Shown here piece by piece: positions 54,852 to 64,000 of a DNA stretch of 64,000 nt. Location: positions 1-64,000 of the forward strand of contig JAAEAF010002723.1 of the NCBI GenBank assembly GCA_011037195.1, read 5' to 3'. This DNA is from Triatoma infestans. Lineage: Eukaryota > Arthropoda > Insecta > Hemiptera > Reduviidae. The position numbers and the translations under genes were made by a program. Numbering within the stretch: the stretch's first letter is position 1; every line of letters begins with the position of its first letter. The notes beneath the pieces were generated by a model, which was not told the origin of the DNA, did no database searches, and saw only the letters and a list, made by a program, of their open reading frames with translations.

Positions 54852-56395
54852 AGTAAACTTGCCTCTGAAATCCCCGGTACAGTAAGGAAAATTGCTTACG
54901 CCGATGACCTAGTGTTGGTGATAGGTGGGCACAGTCGGACTCAATTAGAATGAAATGCTTCTATCGCAATGGAGATATTGTCCGCGTGGATATTGTCCGG
55001 ATATTGTCTCAGCTAATAAATTGCAACTTTCTCATGATAAAACAGCAGCAGTTTTATTCAAAGGCAAGCTAGCCCCAACTAGACAGCTGGTTGTTCGCTT
55101 CAGTGGTCATCAATTGAAATGGGTCCGGCAGCTCAGATACTTAGGTATTACGCTAGATAGTAGCTTAAGTTTTGTCCCCCACATAAAGGAAATAAGAAGG
55201 AAATCTAAAAGCTTAATCGGCCAACTGAGACGAGTTACGAGGAAAGATTGGGGATTAAAGAAAAAAACTGTTAAAATAATGTATAAAAGCGTCTTACTGG
55301 CACAGGTATTATACTGCTACTCTGTTTGGGCGCATAAGGTTAGCAGCTCGGTCTTTATGAGTCATACCATGGCAATACAGAGAGCCATGCTGCTGTTGAT
55401 GGGTAATTTTAGCCGTACGACATCAACTGAGGCTCTGCAGGTTTTGACGGGATGACTTCCACTCGACCTGGAAGTAGTGAGATCGGCCCTATTATACTTT
55501 TTAAGAAGAGGGAAAACAGTGAATTTGGAGGGACATTCGTTAGAACCCTTACAGAAGGAGAAATTGGAAATGATTTCAGAATCTGGCTCCTGAATGAAAA
55601 ACTGGATCAGGATCTGTTACTGCAATGGAAATCTCGCTGGTCTTACTCTCAAAAGGGGAGGACCACCTACAGGTTTTTGATAGATGCGATAATGAGTAGA
55701 AGAATACTCCCCGCAGATTTTTCTTACGCGGTCTCCAGGCTAGTGACAGGCCATGGGCAAATTAAGGGAAAGTGGTATGAGATGGGTTTGGTGGTGAATT
55801 GGAGACCGCCGAACATATTATTTTTGAGTGCATTCGTTATGAGGATCTCCGGGCAAAATTATGGAGTGCTATAGGCTATCATGTTCGCATTGCTAATGAT
55901 ACACTAACCCTGTTGCTGGAAAATCTCAGTGCATACGATGCCTTTAAAAAGTTTGCAGAAGAGGCTCTAAGACGTGGTACACTGTGGGGAGATTTTCGAG
56001 GGTAGGCGGAGCGTAAGTGGGGATATTAGTAATTTATTGGATGACTGTGGTTGAATGACTTAGATTGGGTAGTTATCGAGTTTTTAGCGGGCCTCTCAGG
56101 AATATCGAGTACTGAGAGGTCAATTAGGATAGGAATTTTGTCTGCATGCGTGAAGTATGAATGTATTTATTGTGTGAATGAGTATGAATGCGATGCAGTT
56201 TGTTAGCTTGTTAGCTTGTTTTGCTATGGTAGCATAAATTCTTTATAATTTAGGAAAGGTACCTTGTTGTGCCCTTCCCTCATATATTCTTGCTTGGGAA
56301 TCATTCTTGTTTCGAGATCATTGGGGATGAAGTATAATCATTGGGCTGTTATGAGCGAGAGCCCTCATACGGTGTACGTTTAAAAAAAAAAAAAA
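54852..56395 (+). mobile_element. R1-clade LINE, RT C-terminal half, with 9-bp target duplication
   Basis: Translation starts ASEIPGTVRKIAYADDLVLV (YADD catalytic box). After a stop and an insertion it runs for 166 codons: ANKLQLSHDKTAAVLFKGKL, WVRQLRYLGITLDSSLSF, then HIKEIRRKSKSLIGQLRR and a QVLYCYSVWAHKV block. A further frame has the C-terminal block TAEHIIFECIRYEDLR (zinc-knuckle region). This is the order and wording of R1-like ORF2. A 3' UTR and A-run end at 56395. TCATCTTCA at 54843-54851 and 56396-56404 is the target duplication. Three frames mean it is inactive. Confidence 0.88.
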
Positions 56396-56404
56396 TCATC
56401 TTCA

Positions 56405-56640
56405 TCTGTAAAAGATAAATCAGCTTAACTTGGTCTCCATGTAGTATTTCGACAGAAACTTAGGAGTGAGTTTTTTTTTTTACAAACTTAAGAAAACAAA
56501 AATCAGCCTGACGATAGGCGTTAAACCGAAGCCGGTCAGCATTAAGGCACAGAAGCATGGCTATGAGAGATGAATTGAATATATTAATCAACCAACATTG
56601 CGGACCAAACCATTTATTGAATAACACCAAATAATATGAA
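56405..56640 (+). repeat. Hammerhead-like element after the LINE
   Basis: At 56508-56537 CUGACGA, a short stem II, GAAG (for GAAA) and CCGGUC occur in hammerhead order, followed by AACATTGCGGACCAAACC as in HH1-type tails. The GAAA change makes activity doubtful. Confidence 0.45.
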
Positions 56641-57400
56641 GGAAAAAAATTATAAGTTGGTCGGTCATAGATGAAATATATGCAAATTTATATTTCCGCA
56701 CATCTTACATTTCTGGTATTTTCTGCTAACGATTTCGGATATCCTCTTCAACCGCCCGAGGTAGGGCGGCTTCTTTATTTATTGTAATTTAAAGATTGCT
56801 TAAATTACGCAATCGACGAAAAATAATGCAGTCCTGAAGAATTCACCTAGGTAAAAATGGACGAACATGATGACACTGTAAATGTTGCAGCGCAAAACTA
56901 TCAAAACAAAATACAAATTATAGCTAACGTGAAATTTAAACCTAATTTTTGTCAAGCGTAAATTCGGAGAATAAATAATTACTGTAATAAAAGAGAATCT
57001 TTATTAATATTCTCTCCAAAAAAATAAACAAAGCAAAAACTTTAAAGTGAGAAGAGAATAGTGGCATTTTATTTGTTTATTTATTTATTTTTAACCAAGA
57101 ATTATGATAAATGCAATTTGTTTATGCGAAACGTCTTGGTTGGTCTACGTAAGGCAGGTTTTTTTATCTCTTGTGAGACATTCAAATGGAATGTGTAAAC
57201 ATTAGTATAAAATACATAGTAATTAGGTTTATATTTCCACTGTTAAAATAACGTGGGTCTAATTAAAGTGTCATATTACACAATCATAAATACAAGAAGC
57301 AATACAAACATCATTAATAAATAAAACTTAACAATAATATGAATGACCAAAATGTTCTAATATTAACAATTTATATAAAAAAAAAAAAAAAATGTTTAAA
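56641..57400. other. No gene recognised
   Basis: AT-rich sequence with A-runs. A short GC-rich palindromic piece (CCGCCCGAGGTAGGGCGG) at about 56751-56769 resembles a stem II of a further hammerhead-type repeat. No exon. Confidence 0.35.
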
Positions 57401-57404
57401 AATA

Positions 57405-57870
57405 CGCATTTTTTTCTTTATATTCTCTAACGAAGATGTCAAATTTTCGAAATTGAGTTTTCAACCGGAAATGATTCATGATTCCACAGAAGACGAATAA
57501 AAGGTTTTTAGCGTGTGTCTGAGAACCAAAATATTTTAAAAACGAAAAATCGCATGACTCAAATTTGATATTTCGTTTAGGTTACCCACTATCTGAAAAG
57601 GTTACATTAAAACTTTGGTCACGCAAAAAAGCAACTTTTTTGAAAAAGCTTTTTTTTTTTCATTATTCACGATTTTCTCCATTTGGTTTCAGCAATTTTC
57701 TTTTATTTGAAACATTTTTCTTAGGTAAATTGATGATTTTTGAAGAATCCTGGGGAGAGCTACGTACGTCTAGCTTTCCTAAATTTTACAGTAAAGTTTA
57801 CATTTTAGCCCGGCAATCTCTGAGGGCTTTAGGAAGTCTCAAGATTCCCTTGAACGATTATTAAAGCAGT
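57405..57870 (-). repeat. Diverged family A remnant, reversed
   Basis: GATGTCAAATTTTCGAAATT, GAGTTTTCAACCGGAAATG, AAAAACGAAAAATCGCATG and GATATTTCGTTTAG follow the right half of the family in reverse. The rest is eroded. Confidence 0.6.
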
Positions 57871-57959
57871 ACTAGAAGAGCTAAACCAACAATTGAAGGA
57901 GTAAGCGGCGACCAACAAGTAAACAACCACCAGTGATGTACTCAAGAGCTTTGTAGTAT

Positions 57960-58330
57960 TGACAATCACAATTAAAACTCTCAAAGAGTTAGGTATTCAA
58001 AAAAATTGCTTATAGCAAGAAACGATTCACATTGTCCCAACAAACACACTCTCTCTTTCACTCTCTGTCTACCAAATATTTCTATTTCAGGCCGAGAGTC
58101 TTCTTCACCAAGCTAGTCACCACATTGGCTATTGACTAGGACATGAAACAAACCAGAGCGATTCATATCAGCCAACTGCTACTATTCTACATCACCACTG
58201 ACTGTTGTACTCGGGTTCTCTATCCCTTAAATACCCTTTGTCTTCTCTAAATAATAGCAGCAATCTTCTCCATTTCTTGCTACCATTGCACAAGGAGTGG
58301 AACATAATTATTCTGACAGGATGTGCAGAG
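57960..58330 (+). repeat. LTR-like dispersed repeat, related to 3340-3740
   Basis: It shares block order with 3340-3740, including AAAAAATTGCTTATAGCAAG, a CTCTCTCTTTCACTCTCTG tract and TATA-like CCCTTAAATACCC. No open frame. Class unknown. Confidence 0.33.
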
Positions 58331-58407
58331 GGGAAGGTTTGGCTCGTGTAGAATATTCCTAGATAAATTTACAGGAAAACTGTTTAAAAAAAAAAAATAG
58401 TTTAATA

Positions 58408-59276
58408 CGAGGTTCATTCAAACAAGTAACGAGACAAATCGCTCAGATTTGTTTAATCTATACAATAGTTTCAGTGCGTCAAGTTGGCATCCTTGTACTT
58501 AGTTTCTCATCAGCTGTTCGAGAATATTTGGTAAGCATAACCTCAAATGTATTCAGTTAACAATGGCGAGTCCGCTTGAGCATTGCACCTCGGATGAACA
58601 ACGCTCAGTGATTAGATTTTTAGTTGCAGAGAGTATCAAAGGTAGTGAAATTCACGAAAGAATGTTTAAACCGTTCGAACGTTTACAAATGGGTAGAACA
58701 ATTTAAAAGTGGCCGTGTAAATGTCTGTGACGAGAGCAACGAAGTGGACGACCGGTTGAAGTTGCAACTTCCTCCCTATTTATTGTGATATCTCGAAGCC
58801 ATCAACGAACCAGTATTATAGTAATATGCTCAAAAATAAAGTAAGCCTGCCTTTCGAACGAAACGTCGTGGACTCTTGACTAAAGGCGTGATTTTGCTTC
58901 ATGACAACGCGCACCCACGCACGGCACAGTTAACTCAAGAAACACTTCATAAAGTGGGGTGGGAGGTCCTTCCACATCCTCCCTACCGCCGGGACCTCGC
59001 CCCATCTGACTTCCATTTGTCTGGGCCCCTTAAAGAGGCTCTACGTGGGGAAACATTTTCAATCCAATGAAGAAGTTAAAAATCAAGTGCAAAAGTCGCT
59101 TCGAGATCAATCCAAAGAATTTTATGCCAGAGGCATATACAAATTAGAAGAGCGATGGGACAAGTGTATAAATGTTGTTGGGGACTATGTTGAAAAGTAG
59201 CCAAAGTTTTGTATTGATTAAATAAATCGTTTTCGAGCTACAGCGATTTGTCTCGTTACTTAGTGAATGACCCTCG
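58408..59276 (+). mobile_element. Mariner transposon, deleted copy with both ends
   Basis: Inverted termini of about 33 bp: CGAGGTTCATTCAAACAAGT on the left and, reversed, CGAGGGTCATTCACTAAGTA on the right, both continuing with ACGAGACAAATCGCT. A TA dinucleotide flanks each end (58406-58407 and 59277-59278). The transposase starts at the ATG at 58563 (HTH region DEQRSVIRFLVAESIKGSEI). It resumes at about 58876 with GVILLHDNAHPRTAQ and PPYRRDLAPSDFHL, and stops after GDYVEK near 59197. There are 34 residues between the second and third catalytic Asp, i.e. D34D. About 400 bp with the first Asp are missing. Inactive. Confidence 0.9.
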
Positions 59277-60035
59277 TAGTATAGTTTAGTTAGGTATATT
59301 ATAATAGTGTGTATAAAAAATTAAAAAAAATTTAACTAAAAAGTTCCATGAACTTTAAAAAAATCCATCCACATACAATATCAAATAGAACAAGTTGGAA
59401 CTGTTATATCTTAATAAGTAGACAGACTTTGGGAGGCTTGAAAACGTGTTTTCTATAAGAAATCGATTTTGAAATTCTTACCATGATCACAGTAAGTAAT
59501 AGAAAGTCAAGAATAATAATAAAAAATAAAAAAAGGCAGATAAACAAATCTACAATATTTTATCAACAATTTCATCAACACAAAAAACAAGGGTAAAATT
59601 TGAAATACATTATACAATGAATATTCCCAGCCTACCATACATACTACATATCAGGGGTTATGTTCTATGTTATCATAAAAAGGATTACAGATAAAAGAAT
59701 GATAAATTATACATATACATTACTTGTATACAGAATCTGAATGTGGTATCTTCATCAATGTATAGGATACATACATATGTGTATCTAAAGAAAGGAGACA
59801 GTTATTTACTTCAGTCTCATACAGAGAAAAACTATCACAACCAAGGGTACGTATAGGTCAAAGGTGAAGCAATTGTTGTCTAAAGAAAAGCAATATATAT
59901 GTATACACTATTTTATAGAACTCACCTACGCAAAGTTTTTTTGTGAAATGTTTATTTACTCAATGTTTATGGCAAAATACAATCTGATGTGAAACCTTCA
60001 CACGAATTTGTCATAATTCAAACTTTTTTTTTTTA
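59277..60035. other. No gene recognised
   Basis: AT-rich spacer without a supported feature. Confidence 0.4.
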
Positions 60036-60039
60036 ATTT

Positions 60040-60135
60040 AAGGCGTGTCAACATCTATCAATGATTGGCGTCCGGAGCTTTCTCAGCGCACTACCAGCCT
60101 CCTGACAGTGTTCTCCGTTACGCATTGTCCAAGAA
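60040..60135 (-). mobile_element. SINE-1, 3' half only
   Basis: On the minus strand GTAACGGAGAACACTGTCAG, then GGCTGGTAGTGCGCTGAG and GATGTTGACACGCC match the body and end of SINE-1 at 22827-23065. The tRNA-like head is absent. Confidence 0.68.
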
Positions 60136-60221
60136 TAACTCAATTTTGATTAAAATGCAATAATTTCTCATATTGCAGTAAAAGAAAATAGAAGAGAAAA
60201 ACTCATTGTTTAACAAACAAA

Positions 60222-61122
60222 ACAAAAAAATTTGGTGTGAAACACTCACACAATTTTCTCTTTTCTCCAGTTCTCAAAATTATAATTGAGAAATGTTATA
60301 GTAGTTAGTGTACCACAAATTTAATGAAATTCGTCGAAAAATAAAAAAAAACTGTTCAGTAAACGCGCATTTCCGGTTTACTAATTTTCTTGAAACTCTG
60401 AATTCTGGCCATGTATTTATTTCTAAAATTAATTTTGTTTGAATGATAGAATTGTATAATCAACTATGATAGCACTTAAGACAAAACATAGCCGCTCCCC
60501 TCCCCTAAAAGTGCCCTTAAATGAATTTTCCCAGAGAAATGTTTTAAATAAAAGTTGTATATTTAGTTTTATATAAGAAGTTTCAAGAAAATCGTCGGAA
60601 GCATTTTTAAGAAAATCGCGAAAAAGTGAAAAAAAAAATCATTTAGTAAACGTACTTCTGGTCCTCCGTACATATTTAATTCTAATTAACATTATTTAGA
60701 TAACAGAATTGTTCTTAATTGTATTTTTCCAGAGAAATGTTACAAATAAAAGTTGTAGCTCTTTGTATCTGTAGTTGATGTACCAAGTTTCAAGAAAATC
60801 GTTGGAGCCATAATTGAGAAAATAGCAAAAAATTAAAAAAATAAAACCATCTAGTAAAGTGGTACTTCCTTGTTAAGGAATTTTGACAGATAACGTACTG
60901 TCAGATCCCATGGTGATATCTAAACGGAATATTAAGTTTCAACTTTCTACGGTTTTTCGTTTTTGAGCTATGCGTTTACTCACCCACACACAGACCATTT
61001 GCTAAAAACCACTTTTTTGGACTCAGGGGGACCTCAAAACGGATATTTCCGGTGAAAACTCGATATCCAAAATTTAACACGATTACAATACTTCCTCTTA
61101 CTAGGAGTAAGTGAAAGTAAAA
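60222..61122 (+). mobile_element. Family A copy, full length
   Basis: TTTGGTGTGAAACACTCACA after an A-run opens it, and TAGGAGTAAGTGAAAGTAA closes it near 61118. Unit starts lie near 60370, 60655 and 60866, with a small deletion in the second unit. The (CA)n core is short. Confidence 0.82.
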
Positions 61123-61245
61123 ATTATAAAAATGTTGCTGCACAATAATACTGAGTTTGAAGTTAAAAGAAAATTTCTTATTTTATGAGTAGTTGTATTA
61201 AAAGCGGTAAGAGGGAGTCGTATTCGGTAAGAGGGAGTCGTATTG

Positions 61246-61270
61246 AGTGTTTCACACCAGATTTTTTTTA
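61246..61270 (-). repeat. Family A start, reversed stub
   Basis: GAGTGTTTCACACCAGA followed by a T-run is the outer start in reverse, isolated, about 65 bp before the next plus copy. Confidence 0.6.
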
Positions 61271-61324
61271 ATTTTTTATTTTAAACAGAATTTAATAAAT
61301 GTAATGTTAATAGTATAATTATTA

Positions 61325-62197
61325 AAATAAAAATCTGGTGTGAAACACTCAAAACGACTTTCTCTAACGGCAGTTACCAAATTTAATGAAATTCGTTACG
61401 AGTTTTTATGGAGAAAATCGCCAAATGGAGAAAAAAACTGTTCAGTAAAAGCTCACTTCCTGTTTACTAATTTTCTTGGAACTTCGAATTTTGGCAATCT
61501 ATTTATTTCTAATTAATTTTGTTTAGATGGTAGAATTGTATAATCAACCAAGATAGCACTTTAGAGAAAAACATAATCCTCCCCCTTCCAAAAATCTCCC
61601 TTAAATGAATTTAGTCGGAAAAATATTTCAATTAAAAGTTGTAGCTCTTTGTATGTGTAGTTCACATACTTTGTTTAAAAGAAAAACGTTTAAAGAGAAA
61701 AAAAATTGAAGAAAACTGAAAAATACTTTTTAGTAAAAACTCACTTCCGGTCATCTGATATTGTTCACAAACACGGAATTTCGACACATACATATTTAAT
61801 TCCAAATTAATATTATTTAAATGATTGAATTGTGTGATAAAACTGAAATAACACTTTAGAGGAAAAACCATAACCCCACCTCTCCACACAAAAGTGCTCT
61901 TCAATGAATTTTCCCGGGAGAAAATGTTTAAAAAAAAAAAAACTTGGTAGCTCTTTGTATGTGTGTAGTTGATACATAACGTTTAAAGAAAAGCAAAAAA
62001 AAAAAGTGAAAAAAATAAATAAAAAAAAAAATTAGTAAAGTGGCACTTCCGGTTAAACTATTTTTACGAAAAGGTTGCTTTCAATAAAGTCTCCTGATTG
62101 GCAGTTTAACGAAATATCATGTTTGAACATTCTGTGATACTTGTTTTTGAGATATGCGATCCCAGTACTGCATATATACACCACATACACGTGTACG

Positions 62198-62239
<42 letters not shown>

Positions 62240-62360
62240 TGCTAAAAACCACTTTTTTGGACTCAGAGGACCTCAAAACTGATTTATTCGGTGAAAACTC
62301 CATTTCAAAAATTTGACACGATTACAATACTTTCTCTAATAGTAGTTAGAGAAAGTAAAA
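61325..62360 (+). mobile_element. Family A copy, full length
   Basis: TCTGGTGTGAAACACTCAAA opens it, and GTAGTTAGAGAAAGTAA closes it near 62358. Unit starts lie near 61455, 61744 and 62046. The (CA)n core is long (about 62201-62236). The end hairpin is altered. Confidence 0.82.
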
Positions 62361-63362
62361 ATAGCGAGAAAAAACAAAAAAAAAAAAAAATACTTAATAT
62401 TCTGGCAGTAATCGGGAATTGATTTTAGAATTAACAAATCTTCCAGAAGAACTCTGACGTCTTAGACTTTTCCTTCTAAGGTTCCAATATATCCTACACA
62501 ATTTTTTAATTCTTCCACCTATAGGTAATGATAAATAAAATTTACCAACTGAAATTTGAGAAATGCAATAAAAGCAATTAATGTGAGTTAATTATAACAA
62601 GATATTTTATTTCTTTCTTTTTAATGAAGTTTTATTAAAATTATTATATGAAAATTGTTTATTAAAGAAATTTACCTCTTGCTCTTTACCCCCCCCCCAC
62701 ACCAACAGAAACAAACAAAAAGGACGTGAACTTTTTAATTTGATTATTTAATGAAAAAACTTTCTACTTCATTAGCTGAATTTTTCTCCCACCTCCTTTT
62801 TTTTGTTTTGACAATTTTTAATTAAGTTAAAAATAATACTTTGGGAGAGGAAAAAATTAAGATGGCTCAATGAAAAAGTCATATTTGTTCTCTGACACAC
62901 AAATAGAAAACAGGTGGTAAAATATTTAAAAAAAAAAAAAAAAACCAACAATCACATATAAAACTGTATAAAAATATCCAATTATATTGTGGATGTAAAT
63001 GAAATGTTCTGAAAACTTTCAAGATAAAAATCAAGCAAGTGGAGGAATCATGTTTTTGAAATAAATATAAATTTTATTAATAGAACTAAAATTCTATTAA
63101 ATAAATGAAACATAGAATTTCGAAAACAAAATATATTGGGTCCAATTAAAAATGAATTATACAAATTAGAATGATTCTCTCTCCTGCCAATAGGTATTAA
63201 ATCTTATATTTGAGATAATTTTTATAAAAACAAAATTGCAATTTACTAAAATATCCTGTCAATAGGAGCCGAGGACGTAGGGATTGGCCCAAAATTCTGG
63301 TACTTTAAAAACAAAAATAAACTATTTAGTTATCTCCTTCAATAACAACTTGTTGAGCCACG
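62361..63362. other. No gene recognised
   Basis: AT-rich sequence with a C-run (62690-62698) and A-runs. No exon or named repeat. Confidence 0.4.
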
Positions 63363-63728
63363 ATGTGGAATCTGTCATCACCTCTTCATTTAATCTTTTA
63401 CTATAAACATATTTCTAATCTGGGCTTAGGTGAGCCTTATATAAGATACAATTATTCACTTCATACGATCAGGTTGATCTCCTCGCAATTACACATGATG
63501 AGTAAGAAGTATATTAGATTATCTCTAAATGGTTTGTTTTATAAGTTCAATTCCCAGGATTTTTGTCCCCTTTGTAACAGCCAAGAGAGCGACGATATCC
63601 TGCATTTCCTAGTCAGTTGCCCAATATTTACGTGCAGGAAGAATTATATTGTAAATTATTTAAATGATTCTGATGACCAGTCAGATATCTTTAGTCTCTA
63701 CTTTCAACTAATTCCATCTCACAATTAA
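63363..63728 (+). pseudogene. LINE ORF2 C-terminus with zinc knuckle
   Basis: An open frame of 121 codons ends at a TAA. It contains MMSKKYIRLSLNGLFYKFNS and the knuckle CPLCNSQESDDILHFLVSCP (C-x2-C-x8-H-x4-C), then IFTCRKN. This is the pattern of the C-terminal zinc knuckle in LINE ORF2 proteins. Sequence before it has no RT motif, so the element is 5' truncated or recombined. Clade not determined. Confidence 0.72.
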
Positions 63729-64000
63729 AACATATTTATTTTTTTTATAATAAGTTCTCTAAAAATGAGATCTTTTGTGTTGAACGATTAATACTCATTC
63801 TCTTAAACCACCAATAAATATATTCACTATGTTTAGCGCATATATATATATATTGTTTTTCCTATGGCGCAACAGCCAATGAAGGTCCAAGGCTTGCCGG
63901 ATGGCGATTCGAATGGGAGGCGTATGGTAAGCACGCCGCAGTTCCCACGCATTTTAGTTCCGGCCTTCGCTACCTAGGGCGCTACTCATTGTAGCTTCCC
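63729..64000. other. Window end, unassigned
   Basis: An AT-rich stretch with an (AT)n tract (about 63841-63852) is followed by a GC-richer part from 63865 (GGTCCAAGGCTTGCCGGATG). The latter looks like the start of another repeat cut by the window edge. Confidence 0.3.

Noticed and set aside
53044..64000. Further MARCH exons encoding the membrane segments
   Set aside because: I looked for the hydrophobic segments that follow the RING-CH domain in this family but saw no convincing exon with splice sites before the window end.

Overview
The window is eukaryotic, almost certainly from an insect or another arthropod. It is AT-rich and repeat-dense, has spliced host exons with GT/AG borders, and carries jockey-, R1- and RTE-type LINEs, mariner, PIF/Harbinger and hAT remnants, tRNA-derived SINEs and a Penelope-like element. 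A hemipteran-like large genome is only a guess. Nothing prokaryotic, no rRNA and no free-standing tRNA gene was seen.

Only two host genes are supported. On the minus strand, 2020-2212 is the first coding exon of a PiT/SLC20 sodium-phosphate cotransporter, whose gene continues off the left edge. On the plus strand, 39449-39658 and 52911-53043 are two consecutive exons of a MARCH-type membrane RING-CH E3 ubiquitin ligase. A 13.25-kb intron splits the zinc finger between its fourth and fifth metal ligands. The rest of the gene probably lies to the right of the window. A short minus-strand terminal exon (2973-3066) and a minus ORF (5457-5756) are weak further candidates.

The rest is mobile DNA. 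The dominant component is one dispersed family ('family A'): about 10 well-preserved copies and as many eroded ones, in both orientations. A copy begins with TCTGGTGTGAAACACTCAC, holds three or four degenerate units of about 300 bp (each starting near CTTCCGGT), then a (CA)n tract, and ends with an 8-bp hairpin in GGAGTAAGAGAAAGTAA. That end inversely repeats a motif lying just inside the start. This layout resembles Helentron-associated non-autonomous elements (DINE/HINE type) and has no coding capacity.

The second notable component is a set of short elements with hammerhead-ribozyme cores (CUGANGA, stem II, GAAA, palindromic ACCGGU, GUC cleavage triplet). At least three copies look intact (1817-1858, 33084-33121, 46198-46235), and one lies in sense orientation in intron 1 of the phosphate transporter. 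Others form inverted pairs. A Penelope-like element at 14588-15885 has a GIY-YIG endonuclease remnant and hammerhead-like termini in inverted orientation, tying the ribozymes to that retroelement class.

Layout: 1-3.1 kb PiT exon and flank; 3.1-14.5 kb repeats and LINE/SINE remnants; 14.6-15.9 kb Penelope; 16-30 kb family A, mariner, SINE and LINEs; 30-39 kb PIF/Harbinger, hAT, LINE-A and hammerhead elements; 39.4-53.0 kb the MARCH exons and their repeat-filled intron, including a LINE nested in a Tc1/mariner-like element; 53-64 kb more family A, an R1 LINE with target duplication, a deleted mariner and a LINE C-terminus.
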